A DNA stretch of 64,000 nt from Nymphalis io (lineage: Eukaryota; Arthropoda; Insecta; Lepidoptera; Nymphalidae), in the NCBI RefSeq assembly GCF_905147045.1, contig NC_065902.1, forward strand, positions 4,223,377 to 4,287,376. Direction: 5' to 3'. Each line of letters opens with the position of its first letter. Position 1 is the first letter of the stretch. Made by a program: the position numbers and the translations under genes. Of the stretch, positions 13,701-21,734 are shown one piece after another. Under the pieces are notes generated by a model that searched no databases, had not been told where the DNA came from, and worked only from the letters and a program-made list of their open reading frames with translations.

Positions 13701-13838
13701 GAGCGAGCTCGACTGGCGGCACAGCTGGCGACGGTGCAGAACAAGCCGCTCCGCCTAGATCTGTCGCACGCTGTGGCGTTAGCGGTGCCCGTGCTGGTGG
13801 CTTGCCTTTACTTCCTGTTGCTGCCTTACGTCTCCTGA
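4615..13838 (+). CDS. Slmap: SLMAP homologue, FHA/coiled-coil/tail-anchored STRIPAK subunit (3' part of gene, 11 exons)
   Basis: Spliced exons: 4615-4749, 5224-5358, 5912-6130, 6741-6890, 7361-7462, 9321-9473, 10365-10458, 11318-11419, 12233-12342, 12855-13067, 13146-13838. Every intron is GT-AG and the reading phase is continuous, giving 701 codons plus TGA. Order of parts: C-terminal half of an FHA domain (signature SSNGTFVN), a conserved strand matching vertebrate SLMAP (VVALLKLYHPDGQEAKL), long Glu/Arg/Leu-rich coiled coils, an acidic linker, and a hydrophobic C-terminal tail (AVPVLVACLYFLLLPYVS) typical of a tail-anchored ER/outer-membrane protein. From the family: SLMAP binds phosphothreonines of Hippo/MST through its FHA domain and links them to the STRIPAK PP2A complex. 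The first part of the FHA domain and the start codon are not in the window, so the gene is partial here. The identification is firm; the role in this species is inferred. Confidence 0.93.
4830..5022 (-). repeat. SINE family A, degenerate, antisense in SLMAP intron
   Basis: The reverse complement follows the family-A order: 'gcgagatgaattataaat', 'aaatgaaaatgcagtgatgc', then 'ccactgggccatgtca' at the head. Heavily diverged. It is the only clearly antisense SINE among the SLMAP introns. Confidence 0.55.
5224..5358 (+). CDS. Slmap: SLMAP exon b: end of FHA domain and start of helix
   Basis: Acceptor tttttcag, donor CAG|gtgcag, 45 codons, phase 0. VVALLKLYHPDGQEAKL matches the vertebrate strand that closes the FHA fold. 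LKELYQLNNFVQ then begins the helical region and continues directly into the next exon. Confidence 0.92.
5611..5872 (+). repeat. SINE family D (tRNA-derived), full length, in SLMAP intron
   Basis: Head gagccggttggcgtggtta (A-box-like), B-box gggttcgattctcaccc, body with acatgtctgtttgttc, and an (ATT)n tail. It ends 40 bp before the acceptor of exon c. Relatives at 10503, 23770 and 31273. Confidence 0.88.
5912..6130 (+). CDS. Slmap: SLMAP exon c: first coiled-coil block
   Basis: Acceptor cgtcgcag, donor CAG|gtgcac, 73 codons, phase 0. EAIQREASLESRLRTL opens a heptad-patterned helix and aligns with vertebrate EALHREQMLEQKL. The exon ends in DKRNYQ, matching vertebrate DKHNYE. It is strongly GC-rich in third positions compared with the flanking introns. 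A SINE ends only about 40 bp before its acceptor. Confidence 0.92.
6741..6890 (+). CDS. Slmap: SLMAP exon d: coiled coil
   Basis: Acceptor gtgttcag, donor CAG|gtgacc, 50 codons, phase 0. EVAQESLRTAHEQRLALEES matches the vertebrate segment containing AKESLRR and stays charged and helical throughout. Confidence 0.9.
7361..7462 (+). CDS. Slmap: SLMAP exon e: coiled coil
   Basis: Acceptor tcatgcag, donor GCT|gtaagt, 34 codons, phase 0. KLAARCDRKMCAARLAV then EEREQTLRKHLPLA, a charged helical segment. Phase and splice sites agree with both neighbours; the sequence itself is not strongly conserved. Confidence 0.86.
7763..7984 (+). repeat. SINE family A, 5'-truncated, in SLMAP intron
   Basis: Starts within the body at gcttaatttgtgtttataat and runs to ggctgttactgtactg, nearly identical to the copy at 57971. 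The tRNA-like head is missing, as expected of truncated target-primed insertion. Confidence 0.85.
8051..8185 (+). repeat. Possible SINE-C remnant with TTTAG microrepeat
   Basis: Short matches (tttgaaaggcgtgtgagcca and ggtgaccacttacc) in the right order for family C, interrupted by (TTTAG)n at about 8087-8106. Confidence 0.35.
8305..8590 (+). repeat. SINE family C, near full length, in SLMAP intron
   Basis: Runs from ctggtggtagagctttgtgc to catatgctcgtccgccttcc and ends in an A-rich tail. I saw no clear tRNA head. Close copies at 11548, 35991 and (inverted) 47524. Confidence 0.88.
8955..9215 (+). repeat. Possible old interspersed repeat, degenerate
   Basis: Contains the string order 'gacttcgtgcgtataaaata', 'tttatcccgagata', 'aaacattcaccaatcgatt', which partly recurs at 42365-42545 and 1825-1885. 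The class is not determined. Confidence 0.35.
9321..9473 (+). CDS. Slmap: SLMAP exon f: linker after first coiled coil
   Basis: Acceptor cgttacag, donor AAG|gtcgga (a weak donor), 51 codons, phase 0. It contains MLVVSTDSNKLQEAKRNGSL and a hydrophobic stretch YIKLLLPQHLLNK. High GC3 against AT-rich surroundings supports coding. Confidence 0.87.
9521..9745 (+). repeat. SINE family C, degenerate, in SLMAP intron
   Basis: Retains tgttgtgttctcgttttaag, then 'acatcttagtttctaaggtt' and 'atggtgaccatttactatca' in family order with many substitutions. Confidence 0.65.
10365..10458 (+). CDS. Slmap: SLMAP exon g
   Basis: Acceptor tattttag, donor GAG|gtatgt, 94 nt, starts phase 0 and leaves one base over. 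It reads VGIKAISAEGKSAKEFELIL. The leftover G joins the next exon to make GAA (Glu). Codon use is more AT-rich than in the coiled-coil exons. A truncated SINE begins about 45 nt past the donor. Confidence 0.83.
10503..10741 (+). repeat. SINE family D, 5'-truncated, in SLMAP intron
   Basis: Starts inside the tRNA-like head (gacgccaaaggttgtgggtt) and continues to the (ATT)n tail. It begins about 45 nt after the exon g donor. The small antisense frame over its head is a repeat translation. Confidence 0.85.
10799..11084 (+). mobile_element. Non-autonomous hAT-type MITE with 8-bp target duplication
   Basis: Ends are inverted: cagcgatactcaacctttt on the left; reading in from the right, cagcggtactcgaccttt. 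Flanks are CTCTAGAC (10791-10798) and CTTTAGAC (11085-11092), an 8-bp target-site duplication with one mismatch, the length typical of hAT elements. At 286 bp it has no coding capacity. It sits in the SLMAP intron between exons g and h. Strand is arbitrary. Confidence 0.8.
11318..11419 (+). CDS. Slmap: SLMAP exon h: polar linker
   Basis: Acceptor atttacag, donor CATG|gtaata, 102 nt, phase 1 to phase 1. KQQVEECSVGGSGEKPGDSD is a polar, probably disordered linker. It and exon i are the least conserved-looking coding parts; support comes from splice sites and an unbroken phase. Confidence 0.8.
11548..11828 (+). repeat. SINE family C, near full length, in SLMAP intron
   Basis: Same order as the copy at 8305, from ctggtggtagagctttgtgc to atgctcgtccgccttcgtat. 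Very few differences, so a fairly recent insertion. Confidence 0.88.
12233..12342 (+). CDS. Slmap: SLMAP exon i: polar linker
   Basis: Acceptor atattgcag, donor TCG|gttagt, 110 nt, phase 1 to phase 0. It reads TTVHEVENLGTIDGEIRPDN then a Ser/Asp/Glu-rich end. The phase restores frame 0 exactly for the next exon, which is good evidence for the three-exon chain g-h-i. Confidence 0.8.
12408..12612 (+). repeat. SINE family C, degenerate, in SLMAP intron
   Basis: Keeps attgtgttctggtttgaatg, then 'aagggacataacatcttaga' and 'accaatcaccatcagatg'; the first third is badly decayed. Confidence 0.65.
12855..13067 (+). CDS. Slmap: SLMAP exon j: second coiled coil
   Basis: Acceptor ttacgcag, donor CAG|gtaccg, 71 codons, phase 0. 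A long charged helix (LNEEIKALRERVSACTAENE) with an Asp run near its end. The following 78-nt intron is in frame and has no stop, so the genomic frame reads straight through to the final exon. Confidence 0.9.
13146..13838 (+). CDS. Slmap: SLMAP terminal exon: coiled coil, acidic linker, tail anchor
   Basis: Acceptor ctttttcag, 230 codons then TGA. EQLTKSTVAEEAKVAEIQRL opens another coiled coil; an Asp/Glu run follows, then a last helix (LHALEEELVRAKERWAEVCA), and AVPVLVACLYFLLLPYVS forms a single membrane span at the extreme C terminus. Vertebrate SLMAP also ends in a hydrophobic tail anchor. The exon is very GC-rich and its antisense frames are long open shadows. Confidence 0.92.
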   Translation, partial: EQLTKSTVAEEAKVAEIQRLATNAAEMQAELAFRPTRADIDDLTAVVGKLRADLLARDQQVERLQAALDKHRNTVDRAVETSTSLEDLRVAVDDTIDEKQISAKIDEMFNIDDDDDEDEETDSAVTEIDKDESAVGPRSDTVGVVSEYLRLDDEERLQVTMQNGTLHALEEELVRAKERWAEVCAERARLAAQLATVQNKPLRLDLSHAVALAVPVLVACLYFLLLPYVS

Positions 13839-14448
13839 TGGACCGCCACGTGGGACCCGCCTGGTTACGCGTAGCCCCGACATTCGCCTGCGACGATCGG
13901 ACGGGCGTCGCGGTGTGACATTTGAAGTTCAAACTTTGCTCACTATTCTTCTATCTTTTTTTATCGAGAAATATAATTGAATTTCGAAAGCGAGCTTCCG
14001 CAACGATATCGACTCGCTCGGCCTCCGCGCCGCCGGGGCGTCGCGAGTTATAGACGTTGTCGACCGAAGGTTGAAGATATTTATGAATTAAAATAAATTA
14101 AAATATATTTTAGAAGTTACGATAGATATTTCATTATTGTTGGCCTTCGTCTCGCTGACTGCTGTCGGAAGGCGGACGAGTCGAGGCTGCGGGTAGCCGG
14201 CTCCATAGAGCTTGCATCGGAAGTGCCATGTTGAAGTGCGAGTGACGTCGCGACGCCGCGCCGGTCGATGCACGTTGTTAACGCATGTAAGATACTAGTG
14301 TTGTTTTGTAAAAAGCGTCGATATCCTATTGATAAATATAAATTTGTTGTTGATCGATATCTGCCATAATAAATAACTGTACATTTTAATCTTAAGGCCT
14401 AACGACTGTCTTGAGTTTTATTAGGTATTATATTGTGCGAGCTATTTA

Positions 14449-14454
14449 AATAAA
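14449..14454 (+). terminator. Possible proximal poly(A) signal of SLMAP
   Basis: AATAAA followed within 15-20 bp by a GT-rich stretch (gtttcagttgtac). It would give a short 3'UTR of about 620 nt. Confidence 0.4.
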
Positions 14455-15453
14455 GTTTCAGTTGTACGATAATAAGATTGAAGATCGATATTCTCATTTG
14501 AAATATCCAAGGTATCCGGATAGTGTATTCATCGTTATATATATATAGAGATCGTGTCGCCGATCGCTGGACCGCAGCTGAAACATTACACGTTCTTACT
14601 CTGCTTTCGAGAGCTACACATATCACATTGTATAGGTTTACGAGATAACGAGGTGCGGGCATTAGTTCTAATATTTCGCGGGCTGATTTCTTCGAATATT
14701 TTGCATTTTTCTAGTCTTAGAAACGACGTAGATATTGTTGCATAACATTTGGCGCTCGTGACGGCCGTATCGCTCAGCTCCTTAACTGCTTCTCGATTGG
14801 AAAAAAAAATAGTAATTTCTTGTTTACTTAGATCTCTGGTGTTCGAGAATCGGTTTATCTATTATTTTAGGCTGGGTACGGCAAATAGCCTTAAGCGGAG
14901 TCCTCATGTTTTGATTTATTTATACTTCTGATAAGCACCGATATACGCAGCTATAAGTGTTTGGTAGATTTTGATACTTTGAAATAATAAAATGAGAGAT
15001 AATTTGGTTGAAGTAGCATTATTATTCGCAGCATAGCTTTTGTCAGGTTGCACATTGGTTCGGTGAGAGGTAAGTTTTGTCCAAATTTTCTTTACAAAGC
15101 GTTTGGTTACCGGCTACGGATATCCTTGCGGCGACAGTCTCACCTGGCGCTAGTGATCTGCGAGCTTGGTTGCATGAGATCGCTTTGCTCTGTGATGTGA
15201 AGGCCAATAGATAATTTGTAACAAACGTGTATAACTAACAAATTATTAATTATATCCCTAGATTAACTGTAACTATACCACGTTGAATCACTATCTTATA
15301 AAGAAAATATTTATTATTTTATTGTTGCACTGATTTTGTTACGTTCAATGTTTTATTTTGTGTTTAAACCACCTTATTGTAAATAAATTGTATCTTACTA
15401 CTTATGTTTAGTTTCATGCTGTCGAAGAATTTTATGTTGTATTTTATGGAGTA

Positions 15454-15459
15454 AATAAA
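15454..15459 (+). terminator. Likely distal poly(A) signal of SLMAP
   Basis: AATAAA followed after about 10 bp by the GT-rich tract tgtggatgtactg, the usual downstream element. Best candidate for the main 3' end. Confidence 0.55.
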
Positions 15460-15479
15460 GCATTCAATGTGGATGTACT

Positions 15480-16542
15480 GATAAATTTATTGGAAATAAT
15501 ATTGATTTGTTTAAAAAAATACAGTCTTTTTTTTGACGACTATTTGCCCTATTTATATACGTATGATTTATTTATTTTAATTATTATAATTTAGAAGAAG
15601 ATATATAGAGAATTATAAATATGAATTAAAATACAATTACCATTTAAAACATAACAAAATAGCTTTGATTATTATGAATGTATTCTATTAGAAAATATAA
15701 TTTACATTAAAGACATAAAAAGAACTATTTAAAAAAACTACGTTTTGACATATAAGAGAAATTACGAGAGAAATCTATCCATCTAGGTAGATTTAAAAAA
15801 AAAAATTATACAATGTAGCGTCGATAGCTTTATCTAGTGTGCACGCATACCGAATTTAACTCACGAAAATTAATGATTCACAGAACGTTGTAAAAGATAT
15901 ATTTTTTAAATCTGAAGTTTATGAACGACACATTTATTTAATGTGGAATGTTTGACATGGCTTTTGACTACGATCCGTCACAACTCGCTATAGAGAAACC
16001 GGGGATTAAATTGAATTTAATATTGTGTATTCTTAGGACTTATTTATACTAGCTATGTTATGTACAAAAGAGGAACTGCGAAATTTAGTTTTTCTCAACA
16101 GAATTCATAATAATAATAGAAAGCTCGATTTACAAATAGCATAATACAAAGCTTAAATTTAAATTTTATAGCATATAATTTGGATTTTAATAAATCACAA
16201 GAAATTTTCATGCCATAAAAGAATAAGCTACATTGCTTTTTAAATTAATTTAGTCAAGATAACTTTTTACGATTTGATTTGATGTTAACTTTTCCTTAAA
16301 AATGGCCGTTATATGCCGTTTGTCAGTAACCATACATAACCTACCTAGTTAAAATAAACTAACCTAGTTATTATACTTCTTACTTTTAATTAATAAAGAT
16401 GCGAATGTGTACTTAATTAAATATATTATATAAAAAAATGGTATGTTAAGTCTTCTTAGTTTGATTCTAATCACGTATTATTTTTATGCGAGGAGATTAA
16501 TGAAACACATATTGGATATATGATTTTATATTTTAATAAAAA
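15480..16542. other. Intergenic AT-rich stretch between convergent transcripts
   Basis: No coding exon seen. Minus-strand AATAAA signals (TTTATT on +) at about 15486, 15570 and 15930 could end a minus-strand transcript whose last exon candidate is at 16543-16623. Confidence 0.4.
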
Positions 16543-16623
16543 TCAGAGCTTCCTTAACCGGTTTCCGTATTTGTAGTCAACGATTGAAGTCCAATTGATA
16601 GTTTGTCCATGATAGATGAAATC
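16543..16623 (-). CDS. Candidate terminal exon of an unidentified minus-strand gene
   Basis: On the minus strand a good acceptor (caatttaatttcag) precedes GATTTCATC. In phase 0 it reads DFIYHGQTINWTSIVDYKYG and a few more residues to TGA at 16543 (26 codons). The other two phases are also open for 16-23 codons, so the true frame is uncertain. Phase 0 is compatible with the donors at 59767, 55030 and 21509. The product is not recognised and could be the end of a lncRNA. Confidence 0.3.
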   Translation of the reverse strand, partial: DFIYHGQTINWTSIVDYKYGNRLRKL

Positions 16624-16629
16624 CTGAAA

Positions 16630-17070
16630 TTAAATTGATGAAATATTAACAACAACTATAATAAAAATCAAAATATTTTTTATTCAGATACTTTTACAAG
16701 TACTTATGAATCGTCAAGCGATACCAGTAAAAAATATATAAATAATACCAACATAATAGCCGATGTTACTCTATTAGTAAGAATACCCAGTAGAGGCCTG
16801 TCTGGGCAGCTGAAAATCAAATTATTTTTCCGAATATAATAGTTAATAATAAGCACATTATATTTTGGCCTGTTATGTTTTTGTCTCAAAGTAGTATAAT
16901 TTCTATTAGATTTGGCATATAGATAAATTTATGCTCAATGTATTAATGAATTCTAAAGAAAAATCTTTATCTACAACAATGTTAAAGATTGCTTCAAATA
17001 CTAGCACCCAGTTGCTTAAACTGAGTAAATCATTATTAAGGGATATGTCCTTAAATTATTGAAAGGTAAC
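16630..17070. other. AT-rich stretch, nothing recognised
   Basis: No exon, repeat or CpG patch visible. Confidence 0.5.
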
Positions 17071-17076
17071 TTCTAA

Positions 17077-17127
17077 GAATTCGAAATTCTCTCCAACGAA
17101 GGCTTCGTTGGAGAGAATTTCGAATTC
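17077..17127. repeat. Perfect 25-bp inverted repeat with 1-nt spacer
   Basis: Arms 17077-17101 and 17103-17127 are exact reverse complements (left arm begins gaattcgaaattctctccaa) around a single G. No target duplication or transposon ends are seen. It could arise by a template switch; it is too short-looped for an ordinary pre-miRNA. Confidence 0.9.
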
Positions 17128-17794
17128 CGGTATCTTAACAATAAAAATAATTTAGTGAATAACGTGAATAATATATCTAGGTTTTTAGAAAGTGATTGTT
17201 TAATTTTAAAAGTTAATAAAATTAGGATATTATAAATATATTTCAAATAATAACTACTTCCTACGAGATTATATTTGGTTGGTTTATAGGTATAACCGCT
17301 ACAATAAACAAAATTTTAATATAAAGATTAAGCATTGACTAAAGTAAAATAAGCATACTGTGATATTTTCTTATTTTATCACTCACCTTTATTTCTGCAA
17401 TTAGGAATAATTTAAATTGTGAAGTTAAGACGATACTTTCACGTGGGTAACGTACTGTTAAAAACTAAAAGTACAGTTATAAGCCAATTAAGTTATTATA
17501 ATAGGCATAATATGATCTACATGTAAATTTGATATTATAATTTAAAATATAACCAAATATAATTGTATAGAATTGAGCATCAAATAGTTTCCGTGAGTAT
17601 AACGAGTGTCTCAAAACTTTTTAATTTCCTAAAATTATGCTGATCTTAATATTTTTTAATTTTCTTCATGTTTCAATTTAAAGGGGTTTTATTTAATGAA
17701 CCACCTTACTTGTGCAAACAAAAAATAACCCTATCATTAAAATTCGAATTATTGGGTATCCATAAAGTACTCAGAGGCGTATGATTATGCTCAG
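17128..17794. other. AT-rich stretch, nothing firm
   Basis: A minus-strand donor AAG|GTGAGTGAT at about 17388 has no convincing acceptor, so I do not call an exon. Confidence 0.4.
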
Positions 17795-18535
17795 GAGGCA
17801 GGGGCAGATTTGATACCTTGGCTGACTTAGGCCTCTGCCTCGAATCTCGCGGGCAGCGGGGCGGCGGCGGCGGCGGCGCGGGAGCGGCAGGATCTTACGC
17901 GTATAATCAAATGGACCGGCCCTCGAATACAGCGGTGCAGGAGCGGCGCGGGGGCGGGCAACGAGCGGTGCACTCCAGTCAAGCGGTGACCGCCCGCGTT
18001 GCGCGTCTGCATTGTAGGTATAGTGTTGTACATTTTTTTTGTGACGTATCAAAATGTCTTCGGACGTGCAAGAGCTAATTATTTCGGCAATCTTTGAGAG
18101 GACACCCATATGGAACAGCAAAGATGTGAACCATAAAAATAGAAGAATAATTAACCAATTATTAGTCGTAGAATTTGTCGGGATTTTGTCTCTGTTCTTC
18201 ATAATTTCGATAAAACTCGCCATTTATTTTCCTTGCCCTATAGTAGGGATCCACTTCTTCTTTTGCCCACAATAAATCGAGCGTTAGGAATAAATTTGAA
18301 TCAAAAAGATGTCGCCGTTTTTCAGACATTTCGTTCGCGAATAAAAACAAATATCTCGACAACACAACCATGAACACAACACTACACCGCTATAGTGCCG
18401 CGCGATCTGCCCGCTGGTTTGGAGAACAGGTATGCGTTGCCCGCCCTGCTGCCGCGCCGCCGCCGCCGCCGCCCCGCTGCCCGCAAAATTCGAGGCAGAG
18501 GCCTTAGGCCTTTGGATGATTCCGCCACTGTATTC
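17795..18535 (-). mobile_element. Harbinger/PIF-type element remnant with GC-rich terminal inverted repeats
   Basis: Sequences near 17829-17885 and 18448-18509 are near-perfect inverted copies: taggcctctgcctcgaat followed by gcgggcagcggggcgg and a (CGG)n run. Between them, on the minus strand, lies a short frame resembling the N terminus of a transposase (next entry). Outer ends are diverged, so limits and the 3-bp target duplication are uncertain. Classification rests on the peptide and is moderate. Confidence 0.6.
18162..18329 (-). pseudogene. Truncated Harbinger-like transposase N terminus
   Basis: From ATG at 18329 it encodes 55 residues starting MSEKRRHLFDSN and ending GEFYRNYEEQRQNPDKFYD, then a stop. 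Arthropod Harbinger/PIF transposases have a similar N-terminal pattern (GEF, several residues, then D-x-x-x-F-x-x-Y-F-R-M). The DDE catalytic region is absent, so the element cannot move itself. Confidence 0.5.
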
Positions 18536-18539
18536 CCTG

Positions 18540-18877
18540 TAAAGCATGAAATTTAATGATGTATAACAATTAAAGTAAAAACGAATGTCTATAAAAGATA
18601 AAAATTATCTTAATTAGTATCTTTAAGTACTGATGTTTACCATTTTTATTGGGCATCTCGATACGGGTAATTTTGATATATTTTTTCAGTTTTTAAAAGG
18701 TTACGTGTGGGGACATAGAGGGCGCGAATACTAAAAAATATCACACCAAGTATTGCTACCCTCGGCCCGGGCCTACCGGCCCTTGGGTAATCTGCCCTCG
18801 TCTGGGGAACCCTCCTTTGCATGGATCTCAACTGAAGGGCGAGCACAACTGAGTTTTGTATAATAAATTTGGTGTTC
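18540..18877. other. Unassigned stretch with a short GC-richer block
   Basis: GC rises at about 18760-18840 (ccctcggcccgggcctaccg) without splice signals or a recognisable product. Possibly more transposon remnant. Confidence 0.3.
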
Positions 18878-19060
18878 AGCACTGAAGAAAATCACCACGA
18901 CGAAATTTCTACATATCTGAATAAATTCTACGGCTTACCAAATCGTACGTCTACCAACGCGCAATGGAGCAGCGAGGAGAAATAAACTTTACACCTTCTT
19001 CAAGAGAGTGGTAAGGTTTTTGTCCACTAGTGACTCTTGGTGTTACTTTACTTGGCGTTA
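18878..19060 (+). repeat. Degenerate SINE-A-like tail
   Basis: Retains gtctaccaacgcgcaatgga, gcagcgaggagaaataaact and ttcttcaagagagtgg in family-A order. Confidence 0.45.
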
Positions 19061-20930
19061 CTTCTTTACATTACATTATAAAAAACAAATATGTTTTAGG
19101 CACGCAATCTTTTAATATGCACTTGGCTTGCTTGAATTCCAGAACAGAAAAAATGATATTCAGAAACTGAAATATGATAATAGCTGTTATACCTAACTAC
19201 CGTGAAATTAAAATTAATCCCGGGATATTATGATAGGAAAAAAAACTTTATATAAAAAATAATAATATCCGAAGTCAAAGCTAAGTTCTTTATTTATCAA
19301 TAATTACTTTATTTATGTCATCTACACAAATATTTATTATTACAGGTATGTTAGAAAGGTATATAAATGGAACAAAGTTAAAGATTTTAGAGCAATGATT
19401 TCTCACGATTTTAAATCTGCTTTCTCTATGAGCACCGACTTCTAAACACTTTTGGGGTGAAAGTTATTCTTTTAAGCGCAGTCAATAACATTTCAGTTGG
19501 ATTCGTAAAATTAATTACTGTCCATGAATAACTGCAAAAGATATATATAGCAATAACATAAAGGACCAAATAAATACTGCTTCAAGACCTTTTCAATATT
19601 ATTTGTATCACGGAAACATATATACATTATTTTTAAATAAAAATGTTGTGACATAGTTGTAAACACTATGTATCCTTTGTTATCCTTTGAAATTTTAACG
19701 TTGAGGTCATACATGAACGGCTTTACTAATAGATGTTATTAAGGGGACGATTTTTTGAATATCAAATCAATGATGAATAATTGCTTAGCTAAACACAATG
19801 ATAAGCATTATCGTTTAAAAATTGTGTCATCGTTGTTCAATAAAACCAAAACATATAATACACAATAATAAGACATATAAATTAATTAACAAAACATATA
19901 ATTATGTACATATATTAAATGAAGTAAGTAAAAATGTGTAACTATTGTTTTTTGCCATTTCTTCTCGGTACCTTGAATATACATTCAAACTAGTTACCAT
20001 TGGTCAATAAGTTTAGTAAAGAATAATTTACACGCTTAATATATTTTATTAAATAATTTATATTAATTTATTTAATATAATGTGGCAATATAACTCTCAT
20101 TTACTAGATAAAAAAAAAATATAATAGTGACATGTAGATAACAAAACTTAAAAGTTTATATGTATGTATATAAAGAAAGATATGGATAATTAATTATGAT
20201 AAATTTATTTTGGGAAGTATTATTTGGAATGCAAAATGGTTTTTTTTTTCAGTAACATTATCAATTTGAAGATTAAATACCTTGTTAATTTTGCTAGACG
20301 TTTATTTTAAATCAATTCTATTCCTATAATACAAGAACATATTTCGATGACTTTATTAAAAATGAATATTTATCAAAAATTGAGTTAATTATTTATAACT
20401 CGTTATACGTATTGTTTAGCTTTATAATTATATGTTATTTTATAGTCAAAATGTGATATTGTTTTCATTAAAATTTATTATTTAATAACAACAACAACAA
20501 CCAGTGTTTATTTTAACAATGATTTGCAAAAAAGAATTCTTTTATTAATAACTTGAATATATTTTATATGAAGCATATGTTATAAAATATTATTACATAC
20601 TAAATAATTGAATTTCAAATATAACAAAAAACATATTTTAAGAATCAATATTGCAAGTAGCCAGACATACAAGTAATATAAAACGTAAAATTGTGCTTGA
20701 TTAACACAAAATTATTTTTAACAAACACAATTAAAAGTTTTAAATGACAAATGCATAATATTTATGTTTATTCTTAAAAAATTATAATACCTGTTGAAAT
20801 GTTTTCTTCTTACAACTATTCCTACAATAACCTATTCACACAATAATCCCAATTTACAATTACAATCAAAATAAGTATACTAAAAACACGAAATGTAGAG
20901 AACATACAAAAATAACATAACATTTAAATA
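19061..20930. other. AT-rich stretch, nothing recognised
   Basis: Very AT-rich (runs near 20040-20460); no exon or known repeat seen. Confidence 0.5.
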
Positions 20931-20935
20931 TTTTG

Positions 20936-21150
20936 AAGCGCGTTGAAGTTGTTCACACGAGGCATATTTTTCTTTGCTTGTATATTGTAGAGATGTAGTG
21001 TTTTCAAGTGCTGGATGTTGTTCGTAGAATACACGTATAAGCGATACAAACGGACGAAGATCCCACCGACCCGTATATGTCGGCCGAGCTGGGAAGTTCG
21101 TCCGGGCGTAGCACTTGATACTGTTCTTCTTTCTTCAATCTTCTGCTTCA
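20936..21150 (-). other. Moderately GC-rich block with an open minus-strand frame, uncertain
   Basis: Two overlapping minus frames stay open (one includes IEERRTVSSATPGRTSQLG, another EEQYQVLRPDELPSSADIYG). Base composition is more exon-like than the surroundings, but I found no good acceptor and donor. It may be an exon of the transcript starting near 21.6 kb or chance. Confidence 0.2.
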
Positions 21151-21360
21151 CGACGTCATTGTCATATTATTTTTCGCGTTGACGTAAATAAATAAAATAT
21201 TTTGTTTACAATGACACAAATTGCAATCTATTAGGTCTATATATCGTAATAATTACATTTTACATTAATCAACACTGCAGTATTCATCATAAAAAACATA
21301 AAAAGGTTCATATAAAATGTAACGTTTCGTAAAAACAATATTAACTTCACCTGTAATAAA

Positions 21361-21730
21361 GTTATAATATGTTAATGATCGTGTCTTCAGAGCGGTGAAA
21401 CGGCGCGCGAGTGCCGCGCTGCCTTCCGTCGACCTTCGTTTGGCGCGAAGCGAGTGAGCGATTGTCTGAGGAGCGCGCGGCGCCGGCGTCGGCGGTGAAC
21501 GAACTCACCTTGACAAATGCACCATTTGGCATTGTTCGCGGGAAAACCGGCGGCCTTGCGCACCGCGCCGCGCCACCGCCACCGCGCCGTTTCTCTCGAC
21601 CAATCACGAGCCTTCGCGCCACAGCCTGCGCTCGTTTTGGCGGGAACAACTCGGCCCCTGTTGTCGGCTCACCGCTTGGCGCGAACACCTCCTCGTATGA
21701 TCGTCACAGCGGTTTCAGCATGACCTTTTA
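21361..21730 (-). promoter_or_regulatory. CpG-rich promoter with E2F cluster and CCAAT box
   Basis: Five E2F-like sites: TTTGGCGCG (21439), TTCGCGGGAAAA (21535), TTCGCGCCA (21613), TTTTGGCGGGAA (21635) and TTGGCGCGAA (21676); a CCAAT at 21600. CpG density is far above the flanks. A minus-strand donor lies in it at 21509, so transcription leftwards is likely. E2F clusters are typical of cell-cycle and replication gene promoters. Confidence 0.6.
21509..21532 (-). CDS. Candidate short first coding exon (MPNGAFVK) of a minus-strand transcript
   Basis: ATG at 21532 in a fair context (gaacaATGCC), eight codons, then a consensus donor GTCAAG|GTGAGT at 21509, phase 0. Phase fits the candidate terminal exon at 16623. 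No homology can be judged from eight residues; it may be an untranslated first exon. Confidence 0.3.
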
Positions 21731-21734
21731 ACAC

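Larger units (their letters stand above)
13839..15475 (+). other. SLMAP 3'UTR
   Basis: Non-coding sequence from the SLMAP stop to the stronger poly(A) signal. The first about 450 bp are moderately GC-rich, the rest AT-rich. Several AATAAA-like hexamers occur; those at 14449 and 15454 have the best context. A convergent minus-strand transcript may end just beyond it. Confidence 0.6.

Noticed and set aside
13196..13744. 182-codon antisense frame over the SLMAP terminal exon
   Set aside because: Mirror of GC-rich coding sequence; Ser/Arg-rich shadow.
17818..18078. GC-rich plus frame with Gly run
   Set aside because: It is the inverted terminal repeat of the Harbinger-like element.
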